Positions 26,394-35,687 of a stretch of DNA of 64,000 bases are shown here, piece by piece (the first letter of the stretch is position 1; each line of letters begins with the position of its first letter). Made by a program: the position numbers and the translations under genes. The notes under the pieces were generated by a model. That model searched no databases. It had not been told where the DNA came from and was given only the letters and a program-made list of their open reading frames with translations. The stretch is from Aliivibrio sifiae (lineage in GTDB: Bacteria > Pseudomonadota > Gammaproteobacteria > Enterobacterales > Vibrionaceae): positions 963,453-1,027,452 of the forward strand of contig NZ_MSCP01000001.1 of assembly GCF_002954715.1 (NCBI RefSeq), read 5' to 3'.

Positions 26394-27941
26394 ATGGAAG
26401 TGAAAAAGGGAACAAAACGCCGATTAAGTATTCTTGGAGCCGTATTAATGGGTGCTTCTGGGTACACTCTTGCTGCTGAGAAGCCAAATATTTTGGTTAT
26501 TTGGGGGGATGATATAGGCCAATCAAATATCAGTGCTTATACTTTTGGTCTGATGGGGTATAAAACACCGAATATCGATAGTATCGCCAAAGAAGGGATG
26601 ATGTTTACTGATTACTATGGTGAGCAATCATGTACTGCAGGACGTTCTACTTTCATTACTGGGCAAAGTGTTTTACGCACAGGTTTGAGTAAAGTTGGTT
26701 TACCTGGTGCAGATATTGGTCTGCAAGCAGAAGACGCCACCATTGCTGAAGTGCTAAAACCAATGGGGTATATGACTGGGCAATTTGGTAAAAACCACCT
26801 TGGTGATAAAGATGAATTTTTACCGACAGCGCACGGATTTGATGAGTTTTTTGGCAACCTTTACCATCTAAACGCTGAAGAAGAACCTGAGAATATTGAT
26901 TACCCTAAAGATCCTGAATTCCGTAAGAAATTTGGTCCTCGTGGGGTTATTAAATCTTATGCTGATGGCAAGATTGAAGATACCGGTCCTCTCACGCGTA
27001 AGCGTATGGAAACGGTTGATGATGAAACTATGGCCGCTGCGATTGATTTTATGGGACGAGCAGTTAAAGCGAAGAAACCATTCTTTGTATGGTGGAACGC
27101 AACTCGAATGCACTTTAGAACTCACGTAAAACCAGAGCTTCAAGGTTCAACTGGTATCAGTAATTACGCTGATGGCATGGTTGAACACGATAATCACGTA
27201 GGTGAAATTCTAAAAGCCGTTGATAATCTGGGCATTAAAGATAATACCATCGTATTTTATTCTACCGATAATGGTCCACACATGAACTCGTGGCCTGATG
27301 CGGGTACAACCCCATTCCGTAGTGAGAAAAATACCAACTGGGAAGGGGCATACCGTGTTCCTGCCATGGTTCGCTGGCCGGGTAAAATTGAACCGGGTGT
27401 GGTTTCTAATGAAATAATGCACCACATGGATTGGCTACCAACATTTGCAGCGATTGGTGGTAACGACAATATTAAAGAAGAGTTGAAAAAAGGAACAAAA
27501 CTTGGCAACAAGAGTTTCAAAAACCATCTTGATGGCTACAACTTCCTACCTTATCTAACGGGTAAAGAAGAGAAAGGCCGTCGTGAAGAGATCTTCTACT
27601 TTACCGATGATGGCGATCTAGCAGCTCTGCGTTATAACAAGTGGAAAGCGGTATTCATGGAGCAACGAGTGAAAGGTACGTTGCAAATTTGGGCTGAACC
27701 GTTTGTCACATTACGTGTGCCTAAACTGTTTAACTTACGTATGGATCCATACGAAGTTGCTGATGTAACATCGAATACTTATTACGATTGGCTGTTAGAC
27801 CATGCGTATATGTTTGTTCCAGCACAAGCGTATGTGGGGAAATACCTAGCGACATTTGAAGAATTCCCACCTCGTCAAAAAGCGGCAAGCTTTAGTTTGG
27901 ATCAGGTTATGGAAAAACTTCAACAACCGCATAATAAGTAA
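26394..27941 (+). CDS. Type I sulfatase, Cys-type (copy 3)
   Basis: An exported sulfatase of 515 residues with an Ala/Gly-rich signal peptide (...GASGYTLAAE). The modification motif is SCTAGRSTFITG (Cys 80); NILVIWGDDIGQ, FGKNHLGD and YSTDNGPH mark the active site. It aligns throughout with copies 1 and 2, so the three arose by duplication. A UUCG-loop terminator follows, so the cytochrome gene downstream needs its own promoter or readthrough. Confidence 0.93.
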   Translation: MEVKKGTKRRLSILGAVLMGASGYTLAAEKPNILVIWGDDIGQSNISAYTFGLMGYKTPNIDSIAKEGMMFTDYYGEQSCTAGRSTFITGQSVLRTGLSKVGLPGADIGLQAEDATIAEVLKPMGYMTGQFGKNHLGDKDEFLPTAHGFDEFFGNLYHLNAEEEPENIDYPKDPEFRKKFGPRGVIKSYADGKIEDTGPLTRKRMETVDDETMAAAIDFMGRAVKAKKPFFVWWNATRMHFRTHVKPELQGSTGISNYADGMVEHDNHVGEILKAVDNLGIKDNTIVFYSTDNGPHMNSWPDAGTTPFRSEKNTNWEGAYRVPAMVRWPGKIEPGVVSNEIMHHMDWLPTFAAIGGNDNIKEELKKGTKLGNKSFKNHLDGYNFLPYLTGKEEKGRREEIFYFTDDGDLAALRYNKWKAVFMEQRVKGTLQIWAEPFVTLRVPKLFNLRMDPYEVADVTSNTYYDWLLDHAYMFVPAQAYVGKYLATFEEFPPRQKAASFSLDQVMEKLQQPHNK

Positions 27942-27961
27942 GTGAACCTCCAGTAATATTT

Positions 27962-27983
27962 GGGCTCTTCGGAGCCCTTTTTT
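27962..27983 (+). terminator. Terminator with TTCG tetraloop
   Basis: GGGCTC-TTCG-GAGCCC followed by six T, 20 nt after the stop of sulfatase copy 3. Confidence 0.9.
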
Positions 27984-28111
27984 ATTTTTAGTCGAAACCT
28001 TTGTTAAATCACAAATATTATCTCTGTAATGGAAACATGGCACTAGATGGACTATATCTAAATAATTGTTATCTTTAGTTATTAAAAATAAATATCAATA
28101 CAAGGATGTAT

Positions 28112-30358
28112 ATGAGCAGTAAAAGAATCGTCTATGGGTTTTTCGTTGTATGGATGAGTATGATGACCTTTTCATCAAATGTATTTTCTGCTGATTTTGT
28201 TGGTAGTGATGCATGTATTGATTGTCATAAGGAAGAAACTGAGGCTTGGAAAGGTTCAGATCATGACATGGCAATGAAACACGCGGATAAAGACAGCGTG
28301 TTTGGTGATTTTAATGACGCGATTTTTGAGTTTAAAGGAAAACCAAATCGCTTTTTTAAGAAAGGCGATGAATATTGGGTCAATATCGAAGGGCCTGATG
28401 GGAAGTTTAACGACTATCAAATTAGCTACACCTTTGGCTTCGAGCCATTACAGCAATACATGGTGGAATTTGAAGACGGGCGTATTCAACTAATACCATT
28501 CGCGTGGGATTCGCGTAGTGAAGAAGAGGGTGGTCAGCGTTGGTATCATCTTTACCCCAATATGGAAAAAACCGATGAGTTTTATTGGACTAATACAGGA
28601 CAGAATTGGAACTTCATGTGTGCCGATTGCCACTCAACCGATGTGAAGAAGAATTACGACTTAAAAACAGATACCTATAATACCAGTTGGTTTGAAATTA
28701 ATGTTGGTTGTGAAGCCTGTCATGGTCCAGCGAGTGAGCATATTACTTGGAGTAAGAACCAAACAGAAAATACAAATCCCCACTATGGTTTTGATCGTGA
28801 TTTGAGTAAGCCAGTCAAAGAGTGGGTTTTTAAAGAAGGCCATTCAACGCTTCAACCTAAAGACATTGAACCAACAGATCAAGTGGCGGTGTGTGCGCAG
28901 TGTCATAGCCGTCGAGTTCAAATTAATGAAGATCAAGCGCACGTAAAGGGCTCGCTCTTAGACAGTTATTTACCAAGTTTGATTACTTCTGATTTGTACC
29001 ATAATGATGGTCAGATCTACGATGAAGATTATGTATACGGTTCTTTCATGCAATCAAAAATGGCAGAAAAGGGCGTAACTTGTACTAATTGCCATAACCC
29101 GCATTCAACCAAATTAGACATTCCAGAGCAAGCCGTGTGTAGCCAATGCCATATTGCATCAGAATATACACCAGAGAAGCACACCTTTCATGAAGCCAAT
29201 ACCGAAGCATCGCAATGTACGACGTGCCACATGCCAGAAACAACGTACATGGGCGTAGACGCAAGGCGAGATCATAGTTGGCAAATCCCAAGGCCTGATT
29301 TAAGTAAAAATATCGGCACTCCTAATGTGTGTACGCAATGTCATGAAGAGAAGGACGATGTGTGGGCAGATAAAAAAGTCGGCGAATGGTTCCCTGATTC
29401 CCCTTATCGAAATCAACAGCATTTTGCTGTCGCATTTTATGCCTCAGACATTAATTATCGTGGAGCAGGTGATGCGCTTTCATATACCGCACAAGATGCA
29501 AAACAATCAGGCATTATTCGTGGTTCTGCGTTACAGCGTTTAAGCGCATTTCCAAGTAAGAACACTTTAGTGGCATTGGGGCGAGCGGTAAAACATGATG
29601 ATGAATTAATTCGTTTAGGGGCAATTCAAGGTTCAGCAGGGTATTCATCTCATGATCGTTGGCAAATATTATCGCCGTTATTAACAGATAGTGTGTTGGG
29701 TATTCGTGCTGAAGCGGCTGGAGCATTAGCGGCGTATTGGCCGGAATGGAATCCATTGCAACGCGAGCAATTAACACCGGCATTAAATGAATACATCAAT
29801 ATTCAACTATTTAATGCCGATAGAGGATTTGGACGTACCAATTTAGGTAATGTTTATCGAGCGCAAGGTGATGTTAAAAAAGCAGAAAAAGCGTATCTAG
29901 GTGCAATAAATATTGAACCGTATTTTGTGAATAGCTACGTAAATCTTGCGGATTTATATCGTTCCCAAGGCGATGAAGTGAAAGGTCTTTCCTTGATGCA
30001 AAAAGGGATAAAAGCACAACCTAAATCAGGTGCATTACGTTACAGCGCAGGATTAGCATTATTACGCTTAGGAAAAAAAACAGAGGCATCAAACTACTTT
30101 GAACAAGCGACAGTGGTGGAACCTCAAAATGCACAATATTGGTATGTATATGGTTTATCACTTGAAGGTATTAACCTGAACCAAGGAGCGGATGCTCTGG
30201 CAAGGGCTTTTAGTTTAAGTGGTAACCCTCAGCATTTATTTGCACAGTGTGATCAATTGTTAAAAGCGAAATCATTACAAGCGCAATCTTGTATTACCCA
30301 ATTGGAGCAATACGCCCCTAAAAATGTGATCAATGAGCTTAAAAAAAGGCTTCATTAA
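28112..30358 (+). CDS. Octaheme cytochrome c fused to HEAT/TPR repeats
   Basis: An exported 748-residue protein. After a signal peptide (...FSSNVFSA) it has eight CxxCH heme sites: CIDCH, CADCH, CEACH, CAQCH, CTNCH, CSQCH, CTTCH and CTQCH, the last near residue 410. The C-terminal ~300 residues hold HEAT-like repeats (RWQILSPLLTDSVLGIRAEAAG) and then TPR repeats (GNVYRAQGDVKKAEKAYLGA; NLADLYRSQGDE). The heme part recalls cytochrome c554-like multiheme proteins. I chose the ATG at 28112, which has AAGG 6 nt upstream. A periplasmic electron carrier with a protein-binding scaffold is inferred; the donor and acceptor are unknown. A heme-free paralogue of its C-terminus lies at 42.2 kb. Confidence 0.88.
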   Translation: MSSKRIVYGFFVVWMSMMTFSSNVFSADFVGSDACIDCHKEETEAWKGSDHDMAMKHADKDSVFGDFNDAIFEFKGKPNRFFKKGDEYWVNIEGPDGKFNDYQISYTFGFEPLQQYMVEFEDGRIQLIPFAWDSRSEEEGGQRWYHLYPNMEKTDEFYWTNTGQNWNFMCADCHSTDVKKNYDLKTDTYNTSWFEINVGCEACHGPASEHITWSKNQTENTNPHYGFDRDLSKPVKEWVFKEGHSTLQPKDIEPTDQVAVCAQCHSRRVQINEDQAHVKGSLLDSYLPSLITSDLYHNDGQIYDEDYVYGSFMQSKMAEKGVTCTNCHNPHSTKLDIPEQAVCSQCHIASEYTPEKHTFHEANTEASQCTTCHMPETTYMGVDARRDHSWQIPRPDLSKNIGTPNVCTQCHEEKDDVWADKKVGEWFPDSPYRNQQHFAVAFYASDINYRGAGDALSYTAQDAKQSGIIRGSALQRLSAFPSKNTLVALGRAVKHDDELIRLGAIQGSAGYSSHDRWQILSPLLTDSVLGIRAEAAGALAAYWPEWNPLQREQLTPALNEYINIQLFNADRGFGRTNLGNVYRAQGDVKKAEKAYLGAINIEPYFVNSYVNLADLYRSQGDEVKGLSLMQKGIKAQPKSGALRYSAGLALLRLGKKTEASNYFEQATVVEPQNAQYWYVYGLSLEGINLNQGADALARAFSLSGNPQHLFAQCDQLLKAKSLQAQSCITQLEQYAPKNVINELKKRLH

Positions 30359-30455
30359 TGAACACTATAACCAATAGTTATGATGGACTTAACTAGAATA
30401 GTGAAAGCTAAATTTTAGTATCTATTGGTCTAACTTGTGAACGTAAGGAGAAAAC

Positions 30456-31448
30456 ATGAATCAAACTCAGCAGGCTATTACATCGCTTATTTCTCAGGTA
30501 GAGAAGTCGGTGATTGGTCAATCCCATGTCGTGCGTTCACTGGTTATTGGGTTATTAACTCAAGGGCATATTTTATTAGAGGGGTTGCCAGGCACAGCAA
30601 AAACGCGTTCGGTTAAATCGTTGGCTGATAATTTACATACCTCGTTTGGGCGTATTCAATTTACGCCAGATCTATTGCCATCTGATGTGACGGGTACAGA
30701 AGTATACCAAGAGCAAAATGGCAAACCGCAATTGCATTTTCAACCTGGGCCTATTTTTAACAGTATCGTTTTAGCGGATGAAATCAACCGAGCGCCAGCT
30801 AAAGTACAAGCCGCATTATTAGAGGCGATGGCAGAAGGCACGATAACCGTCGGCGATCAAACTCATGCGCTGCCTGAATTATTTATGGTGCTTGCAACAC
30901 AGAACCCAGTAGAGCAAGAAGGAACCTATCCGTTACCAGAAGCGCAAATGGACCGATTTATCATGAAAGTGTCGGTTGATTATCCAGATGATGATGCTGA
31001 ATTAGATATTATTCGTCTTGTTCGTGGAGAAGAGTCACCACAAAAACAGACAGAAGATAACCTTGAAATAGAAACGACTATTCAACTTGATCCTTCTGTA
31101 GTGATGCAAGCGCGTTCTGAATTATCTCAAATCGAAGTGTCTGAGATCAGTGAGCGTTATATCGTTGCTTTGGTTATGGCGACACGTAAACCTGAGCGTT
31201 ATTCTGAGTCAAACCTGTCTCGTTGGATAGAAATTGGTTCGAGTCCCCGTGCATCCATTTCATTAGATAAATGCGCGCGTGCGTATGCATGGTTGCAAGG
31301 TCGAGATTACGTAGAGCCGGATGATATTCGAGCGATGGCACATTCAGTGCTGGGGCACCGTATAACGTTGAGTTATGACGCCTTAGCTGATGGCGTGACG
31401 CAAGAGCAAGTCATCAATGAATTGTTGGATCATGTTGTTATTGGGTAG
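30456..31448 (+). CDS. MoxR family AAA+ ATPase
   Basis: A 330-residue MoxR-type ATPase. Walker A is GLPGTAKTR (near residue 39) and Walker B is VLADEINRAP, with sensor sequence LATQNPVEQEGTYPLPEAQ. MoxR proteins act as chaperones with von Willebrand (VWA) partners, for example inserting metals or maturing dehydrogenases. It is the first of six tightly spaced genes (9 nt to DUF58) with the standard MoxR-DUF58-DUF4381-VWA-VWA-BatD order. Confidence 0.95.
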   Translation: MNQTQQAITSLISQVEKSVIGQSHVVRSLVIGLLTQGHILLEGLPGTAKTRSVKSLADNLHTSFGRIQFTPDLLPSDVTGTEVYQEQNGKPQLHFQPGPIFNSIVLADEINRAPAKVQAALLEAMAEGTITVGDQTHALPELFMVLATQNPVEQEGTYPLPEAQMDRFIMKVSVDYPDDDAELDIIRLVRGEESPQKQTEDNLEIETTIQLDPSVVMQARSELSQIEVSEISERYIVALVMATRKPERYSESNLSRWIEIGSSPRASISLDKCARAYAWLQGRDYVEPDDIRAMAHSVLGHRITLSYDALADGVTQEQVINELLDHVVIG

Positions 31449-31456
31449 GGCTTTTT

Positions 31457-32395
31457 ATGAACGAAAAAAGCACCGACACACGTATTCATTGTGAATATAG
31501 CCAATTAGTAAAACTGCAATCTCAAGCGAGATCATTCAGTTTATTACCAAATTTAAAATCAGGCACCGCGCTGTCTGGTCGTCATTCATCTATTTTTCGT
31601 GGACGAGGTTTAAATTTTGAGGAGTTAAGGCATTACCAACTCGGTGATGATATTCGTAATCTTGACTGGAAGGTGACGATGCGAACGGGTAAACCTCATG
31701 TTAGATCGTACACTGAAGAAAAAGATCGCAATTTTATTATCTGTGTTGATCAACGTAGCAGTATGTATTTTTCATCAGTAGAGACAATGAAGTCGGTTGT
31801 TGCCGCTGAATTGGCAGCACTCACTGCGTGGCGTATTTTGCAAGACAGCGATCGTGTTGGTTTTGTCATCAGTTCAAGCGAGAAAATGCATTGGTTAACG
31901 CCAAAACGCTCTCAAGGTGATTTACTCCATCGATTGCAATTGTTATCTAGCATTAATCAATCTTTAGATGTAGACAGTAAAGACGTTGATGATGTTGGTT
32001 TTTCACAGTTTGTGACGCTATTAGGTCGATTGAAGCTTAAAGAAGCAACCATTATTATTTTAAGTGATTGGCATGGTGTAACTCCTGATGAGATAACTCA
32101 CTTAAAACACCTTCAAAAACATAATGATGTATTAGGAGTATTAATCTCTGATCCTTTCGAGTCCAATTTTCCATCACAAAGCAGCTCATGGGTTGTGGGT
32201 GATGGTGCATTTCAGATTAACCTTAGCGATGCAAAGAAATTTGATTTGGCTAATAAAGGGTTAACTGACTATCAAGATTTAAAGAAAGAACAATTAATTC
32301 AGTTGATGGCAGCCAAGGGCCTTCCTCTTATTGAAGCGGATACGTCAGGGCATCATATCGAGCAGCTGAAACGTGCGATAGGAGGCAGACGATGA
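31457..32395 (+). CDS. DUF58 domain protein
   Basis: A 312-residue cytosolic protein with the DUF58 signature GRGLNFEELRHYQLGDDIRN followed by LDWKVTMRTGKPHVRSY. The second half has a VWA-like fold with a degenerate MIDAS (ICVDQRSSMYF). It partners MoxR in this operon type. Its stop overlaps the next start by 4 nt. Confidence 0.92.
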   Translation: MNEKSTDTRIHCEYSQLVKLQSQARSFSLLPNLKSGTALSGRHSSIFRGRGLNFEELRHYQLGDDIRNLDWKVTMRTGKPHVRSYTEEKDRNFIICVDQRSSMYFSSVETMKSVVAAELAALTAWRILQDSDRVGFVISSSEKMHWLTPKRSQGDLLHRLQLLSSINQSLDVDSKDVDDVGFSQFVTLLGRLKLKEATIIILSDWHGVTPDEITHLKHLQKHNDVLGVLISDPFESNFPSQSSSWVVGDGAFQINLSDAKKFDLANKGLTDYQDLKKEQLIQLMAAKGLPLIEADTSGHHIEQLKRAIGGRR

Positions 32396-32916
32396 GTATT
32401 CATGAGCCGCCAAGCAGTTATATGCTTAGAAAAATGAGCGAAGTGACTGTTCCCGATCATGTGAGTTGGTTTCCTCAAACGATAGGTTGGAAAATTGTCG
32501 CAATACTTCTTTTTGTTTTTGCTATTTATTATATCGCTAAGTCGACTAAAAAATGGTGGGAAAATCGCTATCGTCGAGAAGCAAGCTCCTTATTAAATTT
32601 ACTGTCGAGTTCTGTGAATAATCCATCGTTAAGTTATGAGATATTTGAAGTCATGAAGGCGGTACTTACACATATTAACGCAAAGAATGCGACACTCTTT
32701 AAAGACGATTTTCTTATCGCATTAGATTCTTATTCACCCAATAGTGTTTGTGATTTTAATGGTGAGCTTGGGCAACAATGGATACGTTCGTTAATGCAGC
32801 AGCAATATGCGTTGTCAGAGCAACAACTCAATGAGTTAATGAGTTTGTGTCAACAATGGTTAACGAGTCATGTCGTACCGACATTAGAGCAAACTGGAGG
32901 CACACATGCAGTTTAA
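32392..32916 (+). CDS. DUF4381 domain membrane protein
   Basis: A 174-residue protein with one transmembrane helix (KIVAILLFVFAIYYIAKS, near residue 35) after a short start (EVTVPDHVSWFPQTIGW), the pattern of DUF4381. The C-terminus is soluble and helical. It overlaps both neighbours (4 and 11 nt) in the MoxR operon. Its role is probably anchoring the complex (inference). Confidence 0.88.
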   Translation: MSIHEPPSSYMLRKMSEVTVPDHVSWFPQTIGWKIVAILLFVFAIYYIAKSTKKWWENRYRREASSLLNLLSSSVNNPSLSYEIFEVMKAVLTHINAKNATLFKDDFLIALDSYSPNSVCDFNGELGQQWIRSLMQQQYALSEQQLNELMSLCQQWLTSHVVPTLEQTGGTHAV

Positions 32917-33979
32917 TCAACTGGAACTAGCGAATCCATATTGGTTATGGATGTTGCCATTACCAATTATTATTTACTGGTTAATACCGGCTTATCGTAC
33001 ACGTCAATCTGCAATTAAAGTGCCTTTTTTTGATGTGTTAGTAAAAGCATTAGATGAATCTCCATCTGAAGGAGCAAGTCAATTACGTGCGAGTTATTGG
33101 CAAAAAACATTTTTGATTATTTCATGGTGTTTATTAATTTTCGCACTGACTAAACCAACTATTTTAGGAGAACCTCAAACTCGTGAAAGCTTAGGGCGAG
33201 ATGTGATGGTCGTAGTGGATTTATCAGGCTCGATGGCAGAACAAGATTTTGTCTCTAAAGCCTCTTCAGACAAAGGATCTATTCAAAAGATATCTCGCTT
33301 AGAGGCAACAAAAGAAGTGTTGGCCGATTTTGTTAAAACTCGAAAAGGTGATCGTTTAGGGTTAATTCTGTTTGGGGATGCTGCGTTTGTGCAAACCCCA
33401 TTTACGGCAGATCAAAAAGTGTGGTTAGAGCTATTGAATCAAACTGACGTGGCAATGGCAGGACAAAGTACCCATTTGGGTGATGCAATAGGGTTGGCAA
33501 TTAAAGTCTTTGAGCAAAGTTCATCAGAAGACGAGATAAACAAAGACAGTTCACAGAATGACTCTGTTGAAAAACCAAGAGAGAAAGTGGCCATTGTTTT
33601 AACGGACGGTAATGATACTGGCAGCTATGTCGAACCGATTGATGCAGCTAAAGTTGCAGCGGCTAAAAATGTTCGTATTCATATGATAGCAATGGGTGAT
33701 CCCAGAACCGTTGGTGAACAAGCATTAGATATGGATGTGATCAACCGAGTTGCAGAAGCCTCTGGTGGAAAAGCGTTTCAAGCCATTAATCGTGATGAAT
33801 TAGATCAAGCTTATGAAGCGATTGGTGAATTAGAGCCTCAATTGTATGAAAGCACCACTTATCGGCCAAAGCAGTCAATTCATCAATACCCAATGATGTT
33901 GATCGTTATGATGTATTTATTTGCTTTTGGCTTTGCGACGATTAAGCGTCATGTTAAATCGGGAGAAAAGCATGTTTGA
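32906..33979 (+). CDS. VWA domain membrane protein (BatA-like)
   Basis: A 357-residue protein with an N-terminal BatA membrane segment (PYWLWMLPLPIIIYWL), a second helix near residue 75, a VWA domain with an intact MIDAS (VVVDLSGSMAEQD) and a C-terminal helix (YPMMLIVMMYLFAFGFA). The VWA domain probably faces the cytosol or periplasm between the helices and binds partners through Mg2+. It overlaps the next gene by 8 nt. Confidence 0.93.
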   Translation: MQFNQLELANPYWLWMLPLPIIIYWLIPAYRTRQSAIKVPFFDVLVKALDESPSEGASQLRASYWQKTFLIISWCLLIFALTKPTILGEPQTRESLGRDVMVVVDLSGSMAEQDFVSKASSDKGSIQKISRLEATKEVLADFVKTRKGDRLGLILFGDAAFVQTPFTADQKVWLELLNQTDVAMAGQSTHLGDAIGLAIKVFEQSSSEDEINKDSSQNDSVEKPREKVAIVLTDGNDTGSYVEPIDAAKVAAAKNVRIHMIAMGDPRTVGEQALDMDVINRVAEASGGKAFQAINRDELDQAYEAIGELEPQLYESTTYRPKQSIHQYPMMLIVMMYLFAFGFATIKRHVKSGEKHV

Positions 33980-35687
33980 TTCTCTGATGTGGCAGCAAAT
34001 TATTGTTCAGTTTCATTTCATTCGGCCTTTATGGTTGCTGGTCTTAATTCCGTTCGGCATTGTGATTTATTTGCGTTGGAAGCAAGATTCAAAAAATGAG
34101 TGGCAAGAACAGTTACCAAAACATTTACGTAGCGCGTTAACCATTAATGATGCGGGATGGAAAAAGCAGCTGCCATTAAAGTTGTTAGGTGTTTCTATGT
34201 TTGTCGCTATTATCGTGTGTGCAGGTCCAACTTGGCAACGTGAAGCGTCTCCATTTGGTGAAGATAAAGCAGCGTTATTGATCGTTTTAGATAACAGTGA
34301 GTCGATGTTGCAGAAAGATCTTGCGCCAAACCGATTAGAGCGTTCTAAGCAAAAAATACGAGACTTAATCAAGCAACGACAAGGTGGTAAAACAGGGTTA
34401 GTCGTCTTTTCTGGTTCAGCACATTTAGCCATGCCATTAACTAAAGATGATTCGGTATTCGCGCCATTTCTAGCTGCAATTCAACCCGATATTATGCCTG
34501 TAGAAGGTAAAAATGCAGAAACGGCGCTGCCTCTGATTGAACCACAATTGGGTGCTGAAAGTGTGGGAACAGTACTGCTAATTACTGATGGTGTTAACCC
34601 TGCAACGACTGATGCATTTAAGAGTTACTTTGAGAAAAGCCGACATCAATTATTAGTATTGGCAGCGGGTAATGGTGACAGAGCCAGTGATAACCCGATG
34701 GATCTTTCATCGCTTAAATCATTAGCCAGTAAAAGTAACGGTAGTGTGGTCGAAGTGACGATTGATGACAGTGATATTAAGACGCTAAACAGTAAAATAG
34801 AACGCCATATGCAGCTAAATAATGAATCGGCAATGCCGTGGAAAGACATGGGATATTTTCTTTTATTTCCCGTATCTCTCTTAATGTTGTCATGGTTTAG
34901 AAAAGGCTGGTTAGTAAAATGGTGTTTGGTGGCATTGATTGTTTTTCCTAGCTTTTATTCGACTCCAACTTATGCTGAAACGGTCAGTCTAAAAGCCAAA
35001 ACGAATGAACCAGTAAAAGAAGTGACCGCATGGGATAAAACGACGCAATGGTGGATGGATTTATGGTTAACGCCAGATCAACAAGGACAATGGTATTTTG
35101 ATAAATTCGAGTATTTGATGGCGGCAAAACATTATCAAGAGCCATTAAAAAAAGGCATCGCTTATTATTATGCCGGCGAATATAAATTGGCTCACAGTGC
35201 TTTTCTACAAGTAAAAACCAATCTAGGTATTTTTAATGCGGCGAATTCGTTGGCAAGACAAAGAGAATATCTTGCTGCTCGTGATGTTTATCAGTTATTG
35301 CTAGAAAGAGATCTTGAAAGTGAGTTAAAAGAAAAAGTAGAAAACAATTTATCGATCATGCAAGGCATTGTCGATGAAGTGAATCGAATGAGTGAAAGTC
35401 AGAAAGGCAGTACTGATGGGCCTGAAGAGTCTTTTGAATTAGGGGATGATAAGCCTAAAACGGGAGATGGTGCTGATGAAAAGGTTGACTCTGCATTAAT
35501 GAAAGAAGAGAAACTAAATGCGAATGAAATTTTAGGAAGCCAAGAACTTGCTGATAAATGGTTACGTCGTGTAGAGGCTGACCCTAAGTATTTCTTACGC
35601 GCGAAATTTCAGCTTCAACTCCGAGCGCAGTCGTCTGGTTCTCAATCATCGGTTTCTGGGTCAGAAAATAGTGGAGAAGGTAAATAA
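33972..35687 (+). CDS. VWA plus TPR membrane protein (BatB/BatC-like)
   Basis: A 571-residue protein with N-terminal membrane helices, a VWA domain (LIVLDNSESMLQKD as MIDAS), further helices near residues 285 and 310, and a C-terminal TPR-like region (LMAAKHYQEPLKKGIAYYYAGEYKLAHSA) ending in an acidic/Ser-rich tail. It thus fuses what are often separate BatB and BatC proteins. I start at the ATG at 33972, with GGGAGAAAAGC upstream; the frame extends upstream but would overlap BatA by 59 nt without a ribosome site. The stop overlaps the BatD start by 1 nt. Confidence 0.92.
   Translation: MFDSLMWQQIIVQFHFIRPLWLLVLIPFGIVIYLRWKQDSKNEWQEQLPKHLRSALTINDAGWKKQLPLKLLGVSMFVAIIVCAGPTWQREASPFGEDKAALLIVLDNSESMLQKDLAPNRLERSKQKIRDLIKQRQGGKTGLVVFSGSAHLAMPLTKDDSVFAPFLAAIQPDIMPVEGKNAETALPLIEPQLGAESVGTVLLITDGVNPATTDAFKSYFEKSRHQLLVLAAGNGDRASDNPMDLSSLKSLASKSNGSVVEVTIDDSDIKTLNSKIERHMQLNNESAMPWKDMGYFLLFPVSLLMLSWFRKGWLVKWCLVALIVFPSFYSTPTYAETVSLKAKTNEPVKEVTAWDKTTQWWMDLWLTPDQQGQWYFDKFEYLMAAKHYQEPLKKGIAYYYAGEYKLAHSAFLQVKTNLGIFNAANSLARQREYLAARDVYQLLLERDLESELKEKVENNLSIMQGIVDEVNRMSESQKGSTDGPEESFELGDDKPKTGDGADEKVDSALMKEEKLNANEILGSQELADKWLRRVEADPKYFLRAKFQLQLRAQSSGSQSSVSGSENSGEGK

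Noticed and set aside
33921-33971. N-terminal extension of the VWA-TPR protein
   Set aside because: The extra codons overlap the BatA-like gene and have no ribosome site; the ATG at 33972 follows GGGAGAAAAGC.
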